Notes under the pieces: model-generated
What the model was told of the DNA's origin: nothing
Database searches by the model: none
Seen by the model: the letters and a program-made list of their open reading frames with translations, nothing else
Part shown: positions 19,500 through 28,833 of the stretch, piece after piece
Position numbering within the stretch: the first letter of the stretch is position 1
Layout of the letters: every line of letters begins with the position of its first letter
Program-made: the position numbers and the translations under genes
Origin: VXMF01 sp965206775
Lineage (GTDB): Bacteria > Acidobacteriota > Terriglobia > Bryobacterales > UBA6623
NCBI GenBank assembly: GCA_965206775.1
Contig: CBDBKU010000001.1
Location: 434,001 to 498,000 of the forward strand
Direction: 5' to 3'
Length of the DNA stretch: 64,000 bases

Positions 19500-19688
19500 T
19501 TGACTCCGCGCTCGCGCACGTCTGGCCACTATCTCGGCCCGGAAGCCCCGGAAGCCCGTGGGCAGCCAATCGATGCACGGACGGCTTGGCTCGTAGCGGA
19601 GCTTCGCAAGCAGAAGGCTTGGTTGCTTAAACTGAACAAGGCCATCAAGGCCGATCAGGCATCTCTCGGGCTCATGGGTCAGCTGTGA
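19500..19688 (+). CDS. Small ORF translationally coupled to the AlbA_2 gene
   Basis: 62 codons starting at TTG 19500. The last ~35 residues (TAWLVAELRKQKAWLLKLNK onward) form a plausible amphipathic, lysine-rich helix. The stop TGA (19686-19688) overlaps the GTG start of the next gene as GTGA, the pattern of translational coupling, which is the main reason for listing it. The start is unconvincing: another short frame (ATG 19453) runs into the same area and stops at 19503, so the gene may be a remnant with a frameshift near 19500. No family is recognised. Confidence 0.35.
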   Translation: MTPRSRTSGHYLGPEAPEARGQPIDARTAWLVAELRKQKAWLLKLNKAIKADQASLGLMGQL

Positions 19689-21427
19689 TTTATAGCGAGG
19701 ACGACATCTTGCGCCAACTGCAGTTGGGTGAGGATAGCCATTGGGAGTTCAAGCAGGTCGAGTTTTCCGGAATCCGCCCGAGGAGTCCGGACCGTAAGGA
19801 CTTGGCAGACGAGATCGCAGCGTTCGCCAATGCGAACGGCGGGGTCTTGCTTTGCGGCGTCACCGACAGCGGCGAGGTTCAAGGTATGTCCCGCGACGAA
19901 ATAGTCGAGCTGGATTCGTTGCTGGTCGAGACAAGTTCCGACTCCATCAAGCCAGCGGTTCGGATCCGTACCAGTCACCAGCGACTTGCGGACGGCAAGC
20001 GTTTTCTGCTGGTCGAGATTCCCGAGGGGGAGTCGCAGCATGATAGCCCCGGCGGAAGCTACGTTCGGGTTGGCGGCTCGAAGCGAAAGATGACAAGCGA
20101 CGAGCGGTTGCGGCTTGCGCAACGCCGGGGCCAGGCTCGTTTCCGATCATTTGACGAGCAAACCATTCCAGGCACGGGATTCCAGACATTGGACAAGTCG
20201 CTGTGGAAACCGCTCTTAAGTGCTGAGGGCGCAGCGAATCCCCAAGCGGCGCTTGAAAAACTGGCACTGCTAGGTTCCGACGAGGCCGGAATAACTCGCT
20301 CCACGGTGGCCGGCGTGTTGCTGTGCACTCGAAACCCGGAGGAACTGCTTCCCGGTGCCTGCATAATGGCGACCCGTTACAGGGGGCGGGACCGCGCAAC
20401 GGGCCAGATCGATGCACAGGTGATCACTGGACCGCTGAACCGGCAAATCGTCGACGCTGTGGATTTTTCGAGAAAGAACATGCGCATTGCCGCGCGCAAG
20501 GAACCGGCAAGGATAGACATGCCGGAGTACAGCGACAAGGCGATTTTCGAGGCCATTGTCAACGCCGTCGTGCATCGCGACTATTCGATCCGCGGCAGCA
20601 GGATTCGTCTGTCGATGTTCGAGGACCACCTGGAAATCCAGTCACCTGGCTCGTTGCCGAACAACTTGACAGTGGAGAGTATGCGAACGCGGCAGGTGAC
20701 TCGAAATGAAGCCCTAGCCTCGTTGCTCGGACGCATGCCGATAGGAGATGTCGGCGGATCTGAAGACAGGCGCTATTTCATGGAACGCAGGGGAGACGGT
20801 GTTCCGATTATCCGTCGCGAAACCCTGGAGCTCTGCGGAACACCGCCGGAATTTCAATTGATCGATGAAGCCGAGGTCCGTCTCACCATACCCGCGGCCC
20901 TGCAGGAACAGAGCCCAGCCCGCACCGTCATTTCCGTGCGAGCCGCGGCTCAGCCATTGCCGGGTGCCTCGCTGCTAGTCCTGTTTCCGAACAAGACGTG
21001 GAGGCATGCGAGAACGGACCAACACGGCGAGGCGACCGTCGACCTGCATTCGACTCACCTCCCAATGACGGTGTTCGTTGCGGCTCCCGGATATGTCGCG
21101 CATCTCGTGCAGGATTGGGTGCCGAGCAGAGGATCGCTCGCAGCAGAACTAGAAACCCTGCCGCAAGGCGGTGCGGTGATCTTTTCCGAAGCGACCGGCT
21201 ACCTTCCTGGACTCAAAGGCAGGTTGAACCCGATCCGCGATACGCACGACAGAACTTACCTGTACGCCTCCAACATCGCCATCAACGAAGGATGCCAGCA
21301 ACCGGTTCATTTTGTTCTCGGGGAAGGCCTGCGGCTCACCGACGCAGACGGCAAGGAATTGCTAGTGCGCATTGTCGAAATCGTCGGCAGGTCGGCGCTT
21401 CTGGACTATCGACCGTTTTCCAGGTGA
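19685..21427 (+). CDS. AlbA_2 (Schlafen-type) ATP-binding protein with extra beta-sandwich C-terminus
   Basis: 580 residues from GTG 19685. Residues ~15-125 are a Schlafen AlbA_2 domain (EDSHWEFKQVEF, KDLADEIAAFANANGGVLLCGV, YVRVGGSKRKMT). Residues ~285-385 are a GHKL-type HATPase_c_4 domain (IFEAIVNAVVHRDYSIRG, LEIQSPGSLPNN). This layout is common in regulators annotated as 'RecG-like' or ATP-binding DNA-binding proteins, several of which sit in defence loci. Unusually, residues ~410-480 look like a carboxypeptidase-regulatory/Ig-like sandwich (PLPGASLLVLFPN, TDQHGEATVDLHS, PMTVFVAAPGYVA), followed by a further unrecognised ~100-residue domain. The partner and substrate are unknown. Confidence 0.8.
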   Translation: MIYSEDDILRQLQLGEDSHWEFKQVEFSGIRPRSPDRKDLADEIAAFANANGGVLLCGVTDSGEVQGMSRDEIVELDSLLVETSSDSIKPAVRIRTSHQRLADGKRFLLVEIPEGESQHDSPGGSYVRVGGSKRKMTSDERLRLAQRRGQARFRSFDEQTIPGTGFQTLDKSLWKPLLSAEGAANPQAALEKLALLGSDEAGITRSTVAGVLLCTRNPEELLPGACIMATRYRGRDRATGQIDAQVITGPLNRQIVDAVDFSRKNMRIAARKEPARIDMPEYSDKAIFEAIVNAVVHRDYSIRGSRIRLSMFEDHLEIQSPGSLPNNLTVESMRTRQVTRNEALASLLGRMPIGDVGGSEDRRYFMERRGDGVPIIRRETLELCGTPPEFQLIDEAEVRLTIPAALQEQSPARTVISVRAAAQPLPGASLLVLFPNKTWRHARTDQHGEATVDLHSTHLPMTVFVAAPGYVAHLVQDWVPSRGSLAAELETLPQGGAVIFSEATGYLPGLKGRLNPIRDTHDRTYLYASNIAINEGCQQPVHFVLGEGLRLTDADGKELLVRIVEIVGRSALLDYRPFSR

Positions 21428-21670
21428 GGCGTAGACAAGCCCTGCGCTCCAGATCTGTAGCAGCTGACTCGATTGGAGCGCTGTCGCGTTCACGCCCCGG
21501 CCGGAGGTGCCCGCGCACTGTCCTGGATTCGCGAATGCCTGCTCTCACGCGTCCCCAGACGCCCGTCGCGGATACGTCTGAGCGTGGCTGGACTGAGCAA
21601 CTACCTCGACGCGAACCGATTGATGGTGTCCGAGTCCCAACGAGGCCCTGGCGACACCGGGCCAACCAGA

Positions 21671-23700
21671 CTAGCTCCAGAGCTTGCGGCTCTTGTGGTT
21701 CCTCTGGTATCCGGAGAAGATTCGCTGCCCGAGGCTGCCGAAGTGCTGATCGGTCGTCAGGTAAGTCCAGGTGGACCGGCACCGCTCCACATCGACCAAG
21801 CCCAGTTTCTCGCCAGCCATCCGCTTCGCCACCTCGTCTTCGAAGCAGTTGTCAAGATGCTTGAACATGTCGCGGACGCTCTTGAGAACTTCGTGCAGCG
21901 GCTCGCGGCCGCCGAGCGAGACCCAGTGGATCCGCTCTCGCAGGTCGGCCACAGCCGCGAGATGCTCCGGCCACAGGTCGTCGATCGTAGTCAGTGCGAC
22001 AAGACGCTCGGTCTCCCATGCGCACGGCCGAACGCGCGTTAGAATCTGGTGGCACTGCCCTTCAACAACGCCTTCGTATTGGTGCAAGAACCGCCGGATA
22101 TCCAAGGTGTGCCGATCGCTCGCTCCCTGAACTCCGTCAGGATCTTGCCGCAGTTCGGGGTGGTTGATGCCGTGCTTGAGGAGGAGGTCATCTCGTCAGG
22201 AGATGAGAAACCAGGAGCTGCCGGGGTCGCCTTGGCGGACAGCGCGTCCGCGCAGCTTGTTGTCGATACGCCGGCTCTCATGCTTGTTCGTACCCATCAC
22301 ATAGAGATCCCGAGTTCGGCAACTCTTTCCCCGAGTTGAATGTCGATGCCGCGGCCAGCCATGTTGGTAGAGACAGCAACCGAGCCAAGTTGTCCCGCCC
22401 GTGGGATGGTGGCGGCTCCTGCTCGTCATTCCGGGTGTTAAGAACTTGGCGTGGAAGCTCATCTAGCCTCTCACCGAGCCGTTCCGACTCCTTGACGCCG
22501 CGCTGCCGACCAGCACAGGCCGCCCAGCGGCGTGCGCACGACGGATCTCTCAAGAAGCGGCTTGTTCCTTCTCTAGTTTTGCCCAGAAAACGGCATCAGC
22601 GTGATCGACCTGGATCACCGGGCGGTGTGTCGGGACTACTTCGACCTCTAGCCCGTAGATTGACCTAAACTCCTCGGCTGGGGTGGCCGCTGCCAGTCAT
22701 TCCGCAGATTTGCGGGTAGAGAGCGATCAGGCTCTGCACAGCGATCGATCCAAGTATTCGGCCATGGGTCTTCAGCGCTACTCGCTCCTTGGCTTCGATG
22801 GCCGTCTGCAGCGCCGCAGGCCAGCTGATCTCGCGCGACGCGCACCTTGAAGTCACCGACCGACTCGATACCGCCATCCTTGACTAGGTATTCGACGTCC
22901 AGGCGCAGGAGGGCCGTGGGCATGCGGCGAATTCTGTGCGGCGGCGTGCACGGAGAGGTTCGATTCATGGAACAGATTGCCGCAACCGTCGGCCCTCTCA
23001 GTCGCAGCGATGCCCTCTTCGGTAAGAGACACATTGTGCCCTCGCTCGTCAACCGTGGATTAGAGGATCGGCCGCAACGGGCGGGTGATTTCGTCGACCC
23101 GATAGGCCAGCCCATCCTGCGCGGTCGTCTCACCGGCTACCACTAGTGGAATGCGCGCTTCTTCGATGAGAACGAAATCAAGTTCGTCGATCACGGCCGA
23201 GGCGAAAGGTCGGTGGACCAGTTCGGAGGGCTGGAGTGCGAACTGGTCCCGGAGGTAGTCCCATCCGACTTCGTTCGCGGTGGTGCAAGTGATGTTGCAG
23301 GCCTAAGCTTGCCGCGGTGCTCTACGGCCATTCCCTGCTGAATGCAACCTGCAGGCAGGCCGAGGAAGCTGTAGATTGGGCTCATCCATCGGGTGTCGCC
23401 TCGTGCCAGGCAGTCGTTGGCGGTCATCACGTGGACCCCTTGGTTCTGCTTGGCGTACCGGACAATCCCGGGAGCGGCCGCCAACGGCTTACCTTCGCCG
23501 GTCTGCACTTCCGCTTTGACGGCGATATCTTCGAGTGCGTTTTCGGCCTCCTGCCGGCGGCCTTCAATGCGTTGTCCGTAAATCTGGACAGCTCGGCGCG
23601 ACGGGAGTTGATTCGATGGATGTTCGCATTCACGGATCTCGAAGGCGGCCCAAAGCTGGAACGGACTCGAAGAAGCCGAAACAAGCGATGCATCGCGTTC
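21671..23700 (-). pseudogene. secA: Decayed secA-like gene (preprotein translocase ATPase)
   Basis: Minus-strand fragments in shifting frames appear in the SecA order. N-terminal helices (NANIHRINSRRAELSRFT) lie near 23.6 kb. Walker A is MQTGEGKPLAA, with VHVMTANDCLARGDTRWMSP and the GLPAGCIQQGM segment near 23.3-23.5 kb. Walker B/DEAD (AVIDELDFVLIEEARIPLV) lies near 23.14-23.2 kb. Motif VI (HESRRIDNKLRGRAVRQGDP) lies near 22.2-22.3 kb, and the C-terminal scaffold (LTTIDDLWPEHLAAVADL, then IHWVSLGGREPLHE) near 21.8-22.0 kb. At least four frame changes plus stops separate them, and the Walker A T is changed to P (GKT to GKP). It cannot make a functional ATPase. The C-terminal style suggests an accessory SecA rather than the housekeeping copy. 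Confidence 0.85.
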
Positions 23701-24168
23701 TCATTCTATTGGGGTTGATTCCTGCGACGACTCGGCGCCACACTCCTCACATGCCTCTGCGGCGACCGGCAAGTGAGGATCATCAGCCCTCCCTTGCCGC
23801 AGTGATGGTCGCGACTTCACCCATCAAGTGATGCCGTATCCGCATGGATGCGTCAATGGACGGCGGACCCGCAATCGGGTCTGGCTTGCCCTCTGGATCT
23901 CATGCGTCCGTTGCACGCCAGCAAATGCCAGTCGATTCCGGCCTCCGCCACGGCCTTGTGACGGGCATTCGGACGGCAAAGCTCACGCACATTCCCGGCC
24001 AACTCCTTACGGGGCCGGCGCTGCCCTCGTCCAGGAACTCGACTTGGTTGAAACTGCCGCTGTGCCGCGAACCTGCGGCTCGCCTGCTCCCCCGACTACG
24101 CTGAGCAAGTGCGGACTCGAATCGCCAGTCCCCGATCACTGGAAATGACCGCAGGTCGGAACTCGGAG
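23701..24168. other. Intergenic stretch without a supported gene
   Basis: About 470 bp between the secA remnant and the secreted hypothetical gene. No coding signature or RNA gene was recognised; it may contain further decayed sequence from the same event. Confidence 0.45.
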
Positions 24169-25182
24169 TCAGTTCTTCGGGGCACCCGACCCGGAGGCCG
24201 CTCTCTCCTCCGCGCGTGCACCGCTGAGAGCGTTCGTCATGGCGTAGTTGCCTTCATGACACGCGTACTCGTAGATCTGGTAGTCGTCGAGCCTGGGCAT
24301 CGACCTCACGGCAGTCCAAGGCGCCGTGTACGTCGCGGGATCGTCGATCGTGAATTCGTTATGAATCGCGTTCTCATCCACGCGAGTGAATCGCTCGACG
24401 GCGCGCAGGTTCTTGGATGACGGGAATCGATGTTCCGTCTTGTCGCTGAAATTGCCGGTTTCGACGACCAGCGTATCGCCTTCCCAATGACCGCGGGAAT
24501 CCCCGTTCCACTGGCGGATGCGCTCGTCGAGCGCCGGCCGCCCATCCAGTGGAATGATGCGCACGTCATGAATGTTCTCGACCAGGATGGCCACGTAGCC
24601 AGGGGCCTGGAAGATCTGGTAGGTGTTGTTGTACCCGGTCGAGACCGGCGGCACCCCGTGGTAGGTAATACACCGCATCCACGCGACGAAGTTCAACCAC
24701 GAGTCGGGGCGGCCGCTCGTGCGGCGGGACCTAGCCGCGACCCGCGCTCGGCCTTCCTCTGTCAATGGCGGCAGTCGACCGTTGGGGGGATCGACGATCA
24801 GTGATGTGCGCCGGCTTGGGTCGACGGTTCCCTTGTCGAACCAATGCGCGTTGTACGAGCCTACGACTCCCGGAACCTGCGGACTCTCGGCGACGGCCCT
24901 CGCGTTTCGTGCCGCGGCCTCCTCCGGCGTGAAGAACTCGTTGCCGGCGAACTGGACGGGCCGCCGGAGCGGCGTGAGGGAGGCGTAGGACCAGACGCCG
25001 CGCAAGTCGGGATCGCCCCAAGCGGTGCGTGGCGGCACCCATGTCTCTTCGGTGTCCTTCTTTCCCGTGTCACCGGTGCTTGATCCCGCCAAGACGGTTT
25101 GACCGGCAAGCGGCACGGCTAGCCATGCCGCCAGGATCGGCACTGCGAGCGCTGGTATTTCGAAGCAGAGTTGGTTTCTCAC
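24169..25182 (-). CDS. Secreted protein of an uncharacterised acidobacterial-type family
   Basis: 337 residues. The start is set at GTG 25182 because AAGGAGG lies 7 bp upstream and a Sec signal peptide (FEIPALAVPILAAWLAVPLAG) begins at once; the frame is open further upstream to 25239. Conserved-looking landmarks are WGDPDLRGVWSYASLTPLRR, YNAHWFDKGTVDPSRRTSLI, GYVAILVENIHDVRIIPLDG, GHWEGDTLVVETGNFSDKT and a final ACHEGNYAMTNALSGAR. Such proteins occur in many paralogous copies in Acidobacteria and some Proteobacteria. No function is established and none is proposed. Confidence 0.8.
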   Translation of the reverse strand: MRNQLCFEIPALAVPILAAWLAVPLAGQTVLAGSSTGDTGKKDTEETWVPPRTAWGDPDLRGVWSYASLTPLRRPVQFAGNEFFTPEEAAARNARAVAESPQVPGVVGSYNAHWFDKGTVDPSRRTSLIVDPPNGRLPPLTEEGRARVAARSRRTSGRPDSWLNFVAWMRCITYHGVPPVSTGYNNTYQIFQAPGYVAILVENIHDVRIIPLDGRPALDERIRQWNGDSRGHWEGDTLVVETGNFSDKTEHRFPSSKNLRAVERFTRVDENAIHNEFTIDDPATYTAPWTAVRSMPRLDDYQIYEYACHEGNYAMTNALSGARAEERAASGSGAPKN

Positions 25183-25461
25183 TCTGAGGCCTCCTTGGCA
25201 GTTAAACGGAGTGTCGCACCAAGGCGCCGTATCCGGCAAGGCGTGGGGCGGCGCGACCGCCGGGGCGATCGATTGACCGCGCTGTTGATCCAGTTGATCT
25301 CGTCCCTGCGCAGGGTCGTCACGACGGACGCGACCTCTTCAGCGCACCAATGGCCGCGTTTGTGCAACGCGCCTCCCCGAACCGACTTGGAGGAATCGTC
25401 GCAGGTCGGAGCCGGAGTGTTGCGGTCGGGGAAGGGGGGGGTAGCGGGGTTCACCGCGGTC

Positions 25462-26058
25462 TCAGAAATCCAGCATTAGCCAAACTGCGCTGCCGAGCAA
25501 GAGAAGCGCCATCGCAATATTGAACGCGCGTAGCCGCCAGCCACGATTGAGTGCCTTCCCGATTCCGGCTCCGAATATGGTCCACGTGTGTGACGAGGCT
25601 AGGCCCGATAGGAGAAACGCGCCCGCCGCCAGCACGGTGTTCGAGAGCGCGGTCTCGCCAGTTGCGTAGCTCGCCGTGAGGTAAATCGCAAGGGCCCAAG
25701 CCTTGGGGTTCACCCATTGGAAAGCGATGGCTTCGAGAAACGTGAGAGGCCTGCCCCGAGCGCTTTCGCGCGCCGCGCCTGCCGTTGCGATGCGCCAGGC
25801 AAACCAGCCCAGCATGGCGAAACCGACCCAACTGAGGACCTCCACGATGGACGGAAAGGCCCCGAGCACGCGTCCCAGGCCCAGAGCCACCAGGAAAAGC
25901 ATGACCGGGAAGCCGACGGCGACGCCCGTCACATGGGGCACCGACCGGCGCCAGCCATAGTTGGCGCCCGAGGCGCTAAGCATTGCGTTGTTCGGCCCTG
26001 GTGTCCAAGTCATCGAAACCGCGATACCGGCGAGTGCGGTGAGAGCATCGGGGTTCAT
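25462..26058 (-). CDS. LysE family amino-acid exporter
   Basis: 198 residues from ATG 26058, with GGAG just upstream; an earlier in-frame ATG at 26088 is less likely. The N-terminus has the LysE signature SMTWTPGPNNAMLSASGANY. About six hydrophobic segments follow, including HVTGVAVGFPVMLFLVALGL and FQWVNPKAWALAIYLTASY. LysE/RhtB proteins export amino acids or small metabolites across the inner membrane; the substrate cannot be read from sequence. It is a stand-alone gene facing away from the tRNA fragment. Confidence 0.88.
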   Translation of the reverse strand: MNPDALTALAGIAVSMTWTPGPNNAMLSASGANYGWRRSVPHVTGVAVGFPVMLFLVALGLGRVLGAFPSIVEVLSWVGFAMLGWFAWRIATAGAARESARGRPLTFLEAIAFQWVNPKAWALAIYLTASYATGETALSNTVLAAGAFLLSGLASSHTWTIFGAGIGKALNRGWRLRAFNIAMALLLLGSAVWLMLDF

Positions 26059-26379
26059 CGGAGGCTCCGTCGAGTCAGCATGTATCACCTATATCAGGCA
26101 CCGTGCCCTGCGTCTTGTGCAAGGGCACGTCGATGCAGTCGGACGTCAGATATGGATCGGACGAAGTCGCTGGTTGCGGTTCGGTGCCCGTCACCGGGAA
26201 GGCGCTCTTTCGCTGGCCTGCCTGCAAGCTGCGGTCGCGCAGCCGTCCCAGATCCTTCGACACGGTTACGTCGGCTCATTCGGCTTCCCCGCGATCTGCG
26301 GTTGCAGGGCAGGGCGTGGACCACGTAAGCCACTGAAGCCAAAGCAAAATACCGCCAGATCAAGGGGTCGCGGGATAGA

Positions 26380-26430
26380 GGCGCGAGTGGGAATCGAACC
26401 CACGAGCAAAGGCTTTCGAGATCCACTTGG
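26380..26430 (-). pseudogene. 3' fragment of a tRNA gene (Ser-CGA-like)
   Basis: On the minus strand there is a T-arm (GTGGG-TTCGATT-CCCAC) followed by a TCGCGCC acceptor-like strand. Upstream of it lies a seven-base anticodon-loop-like CTCGAAA that would read CGA (serine). The anticodon stem does not pair well, no long variable arm fits, and no matching 5' acceptor strand (GGCGCGA) was found within 120 bp, so this is a 3' remnant rather than a working tRNA. tRNA 3' ends are usual attachment sites for integrases, and integrase remnants occur later in the window, but no paired copy was found. Confidence 0.45.
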
Positions 26431-26547
26431 TAGAGGACTCTACTAGGGGGAGACTAGAGCGGGGGGCCGAGAGACGATCCGGCAACGGGACCACAATACG
26501 ATCAAGAGCCCGGGCTTTTCTGACCGATGGACCGAGAAAACTCCATC

Positions 26548-27954
26548 CTAGCGACGAGCCAGGCGCACAACTGCGCTAACGATAGCCTTCTCGACGGCGG
26601 GGGCGAAGAAGCCGGCGTAGCGGCGGAGGTTTCGGCCCCAGATCCAGAGGGTGATGCCGATATTTTCGTGGCCGCCTTCGCGCACGACTTGTGCTGTAGG
26701 GAGATAGCCGAAGCAGTCATTGCTATAACCTGCAATCCATAGCTCGCGGTTCGGAAGTGCTGCTTGGATGAGGTTAACGTAATCCGCAACGGGTTCCGCG
26801 GGCAGGGCCACGAGCGTAAACGCCTCTCCGAACCGCCATACGGCGAGAGGTGCCGCATACTTCTTCGGCAAGGTCTCCCCAGCTTCCAGCAGGCCCAGCA
26901 TATGACGCGCCATTACAGCCTCGGCAGAGGGCAGTTGCGCGCGCTGCTGTATCTCGGCCCTCGACAGCGATTGCAAGGGTAAGTCAACCATCTCGTACGT
27001 CGTACCGAGCACTCCCTGCACGGCTGCGAGGGATCCCTCCGCAATTCGCACTACCTCCATTCCGAGCGTCGCGCCGTGCCGCTGGGCCAGCGCCATCGAG
27101 CCACGTGGAGAGGGATTCGCGTCTGCGCCACAGCCGCTCATGAACATGGCCTGCGCGCCGCGGAACCGTGATTCCAGATGCGCCTGTGCAAAGCCCGCGT
27201 AGTCCCCTGCGATCACATTGTCCGCGCCCGTAAGTGTCGTGTTGTGGCAGGCGCAGCCGAACAGAATTGCGAGATACTCGCCTTCGGGCGCGAGATACTC
27301 GCCTTCGGGCGTCCGCGCGCACAAGACCGGAACCGATCGGTCCACCGTGCCCTCGGGATTGTCCGCCATCGCGACATATCCGTCGCGCGGCGAACGCCGA
27401 CTCATCGGAAACGGTACCTCACCCCTGCCCGAACTAAGCTGCGCAGGCTCAAGGGCCGCGATTGCATCGCGCACGAGCACCACCAACTTGTCTTGAAGCG
27501 CACGAGTGTACGCAATCGTCTCCGCCCTATCGCCGGACGACAACGGCGGATGGGCCGCCGCATTTGCCGCGGACCAGGGATCGAGACTGACCAGCGGGCC
27601 GGTATGGCTGTGCGATGCGTTGAACAGCAACTGTGATCGCTTCAGACCCGTCGCTTTCGTAATCCGTGCGCTAACTGCGTTCGTTATTACAGCCGCCTGA
27701 AACCCCACCAGATCAGCCGTTACGATAACGGCGCGGTGTCCCGCTCGATCCTCAAGGGCTACCGCCTTCGCGTAGATATCCTGCGCGACCGAATCGAACG
27801 GGCCCGTGCGGTCGCCATAGCCTAGCAATACGATTGGCCGCTCCGGCGTGATGGACACACGCGCGCAACCGACCTGCCATTCGTCAGCCTTGGCATCGGC
27901 GGCATTCGCCGCTGATGCCGCAACGAGCAGGATTGGGAGGAAACACCGTTTCAC
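26548..27954 (-). CDS. Neutral/alkaline ceramidase-like secreted hydrolase
   Basis: 468 residues with a Sec signal peptide (FLPILLVAASAANAA). The sequence fits the neutral/alkaline non-lysosomal ceramidase N-terminal domain. VGCARVSITPERPIVLLGYG opens it. The zinc-site region FNASHSHTGPLVSLDP follows, then LFGCACHNTTLTGADNVIAG and QAMFMSGCGADANPSPRG with the usual spacing. Ceramidases hydrolyse the amide of ceramide to sphingosine and fatty acid; many bacterial members of this fold have other or unknown substrates. It lacks the C-terminal Ig-like domain of classical enzymes (shorter than the usual 650-700 residues). A 21-bp tandem duplication makes EGEYLAPEGEYLA near residue 220. Confidence 0.85.
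   Translation of the reverse strand: MKRCFLPILLVAASAANAADAKADEWQVGCARVSITPERPIVLLGYGDRTGPFDSVAQDIYAKAVALEDRAGHRAVIVTADLVGFQAAVITNAVSARITKATGLKRSQLLFNASHSHTGPLVSLDPWSAANAAAHPPLSSGDRAETIAYTRALQDKLVVLVRDAIAALEPAQLSSGRGEVPFPMSRRSPRDGYVAMADNPEGTVDRSVPVLCARTPEGEYLAPEGEYLAILFGCACHNTTLTGADNVIAGDYAGFAQAHLESRFRGAQAMFMSGCGADANPSPRGSMALAQRHGATLGMEVVRIAEGSLAAVQGVLGTTYEMVDLPLQSLSRAEIQQRAQLPSAEAVMARHMLGLLEAGETLPKKYAAPLAVWRFGEAFTLVALPAEPVADYVNLIQAALPNRELWIAGYSNDCFGYLPTAQVVREGGHENIGITLWIWGRNLRRYAGFFAPAVEKAIVSAVVRLARR
27270..27311. repeat. Perfect 21-bp tandem duplication inside the ceramidase-like gene
   Basis: Two identical 21-bp units (27270-27290 and 27291-27311) encode a seven-residue duplication (EGEYLAP, EGEYLAI) without shifting the frame. 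It is probably a recent slippage duplication. Confidence 0.8.
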
Positions 27955-28833
27955 AAGATTCCCGGTACGGAATGCAGAGCGCGCGCAACTGGATGAACCA
28001 GAGCGAGAATCAGCATTCCTCAGATCGCCGCCTCTATCCAGCCAATTACTCGAACCACGCCCTAGGACACATCGGTTCAGCGGTAGTTGCGACCTTGGGG
28101 ATTGTAGCCCATTCCCGGCACGCCATTTTGTAAGTTACTGAAAATCAGCATGTTGTGAGAACTAGATCTGGCTTCTGGTACTACATTCGCTGCATTCTTG
28201 TGAATCGCGGGCGTGGTAGCTGTTGCCGATCTCGATCGCGCCGGGGAAGTACGAGTGCGCTGAGCATCAGCCAAACCGTGCCGTCACCGAGCTGGTCGCT
28301 GGCGTCAGCGCTTCCAAGTCGAACGCTCCGGTCTTGCGCTGGGCCGCCGCATCCGACAGGCCCCCGGCACTCTCACCTTGCCCGCAGCGTTCCTCTTTAG
28401 CGCGGCCGGGAGCGTCTGTACCCCCTCCGCCCGTCGCGCGAGACTCCCCGCCACATCCTCGACCGGATCGCCGGCTGCCGCCAGCGACGGTGTCCGAACC
28501 GCTCATTACCACGTGTCTCCCGCAAACCCGCCAGCAAATGGAGGTCCCGCAGGCCCAGCCTGAACCTCGCGATAGCCGACGCGAATCGCCGGAACTTCCC
28601 TTTCCCCTTGAACCAATGCGTCTGAGCCACAAGACTAGTGCCATTGCTCCCCGGGGCAGGCTGCGCCTGGGCAAAGCAGGTGCAGGCGGTCATCGCGGCC
28701 GCGGCCGGCGCGCCAGATGTGCCTCCGTGACGAGAGACGGCCCAAGGGTAGTCACGAAGCCTTCGCTTGGAAAACACCGCCCGCTACCAGACGTGTCACC
28801 CTGCATCGGGCATGAGCGCAATGAAGCCCGGCG
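27955..28833. other. Long intergenic stretch without a supported gene
   Basis: About 880 bp between the ceramidase-like and SUMF1-like genes. The longest frames (28223-28882 plus, 28267-28674 minus) are proline/arginine-rich and lack domains, so they look like non-coding high-GC reading. No RNA gene was recognised. Confidence 0.45.
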
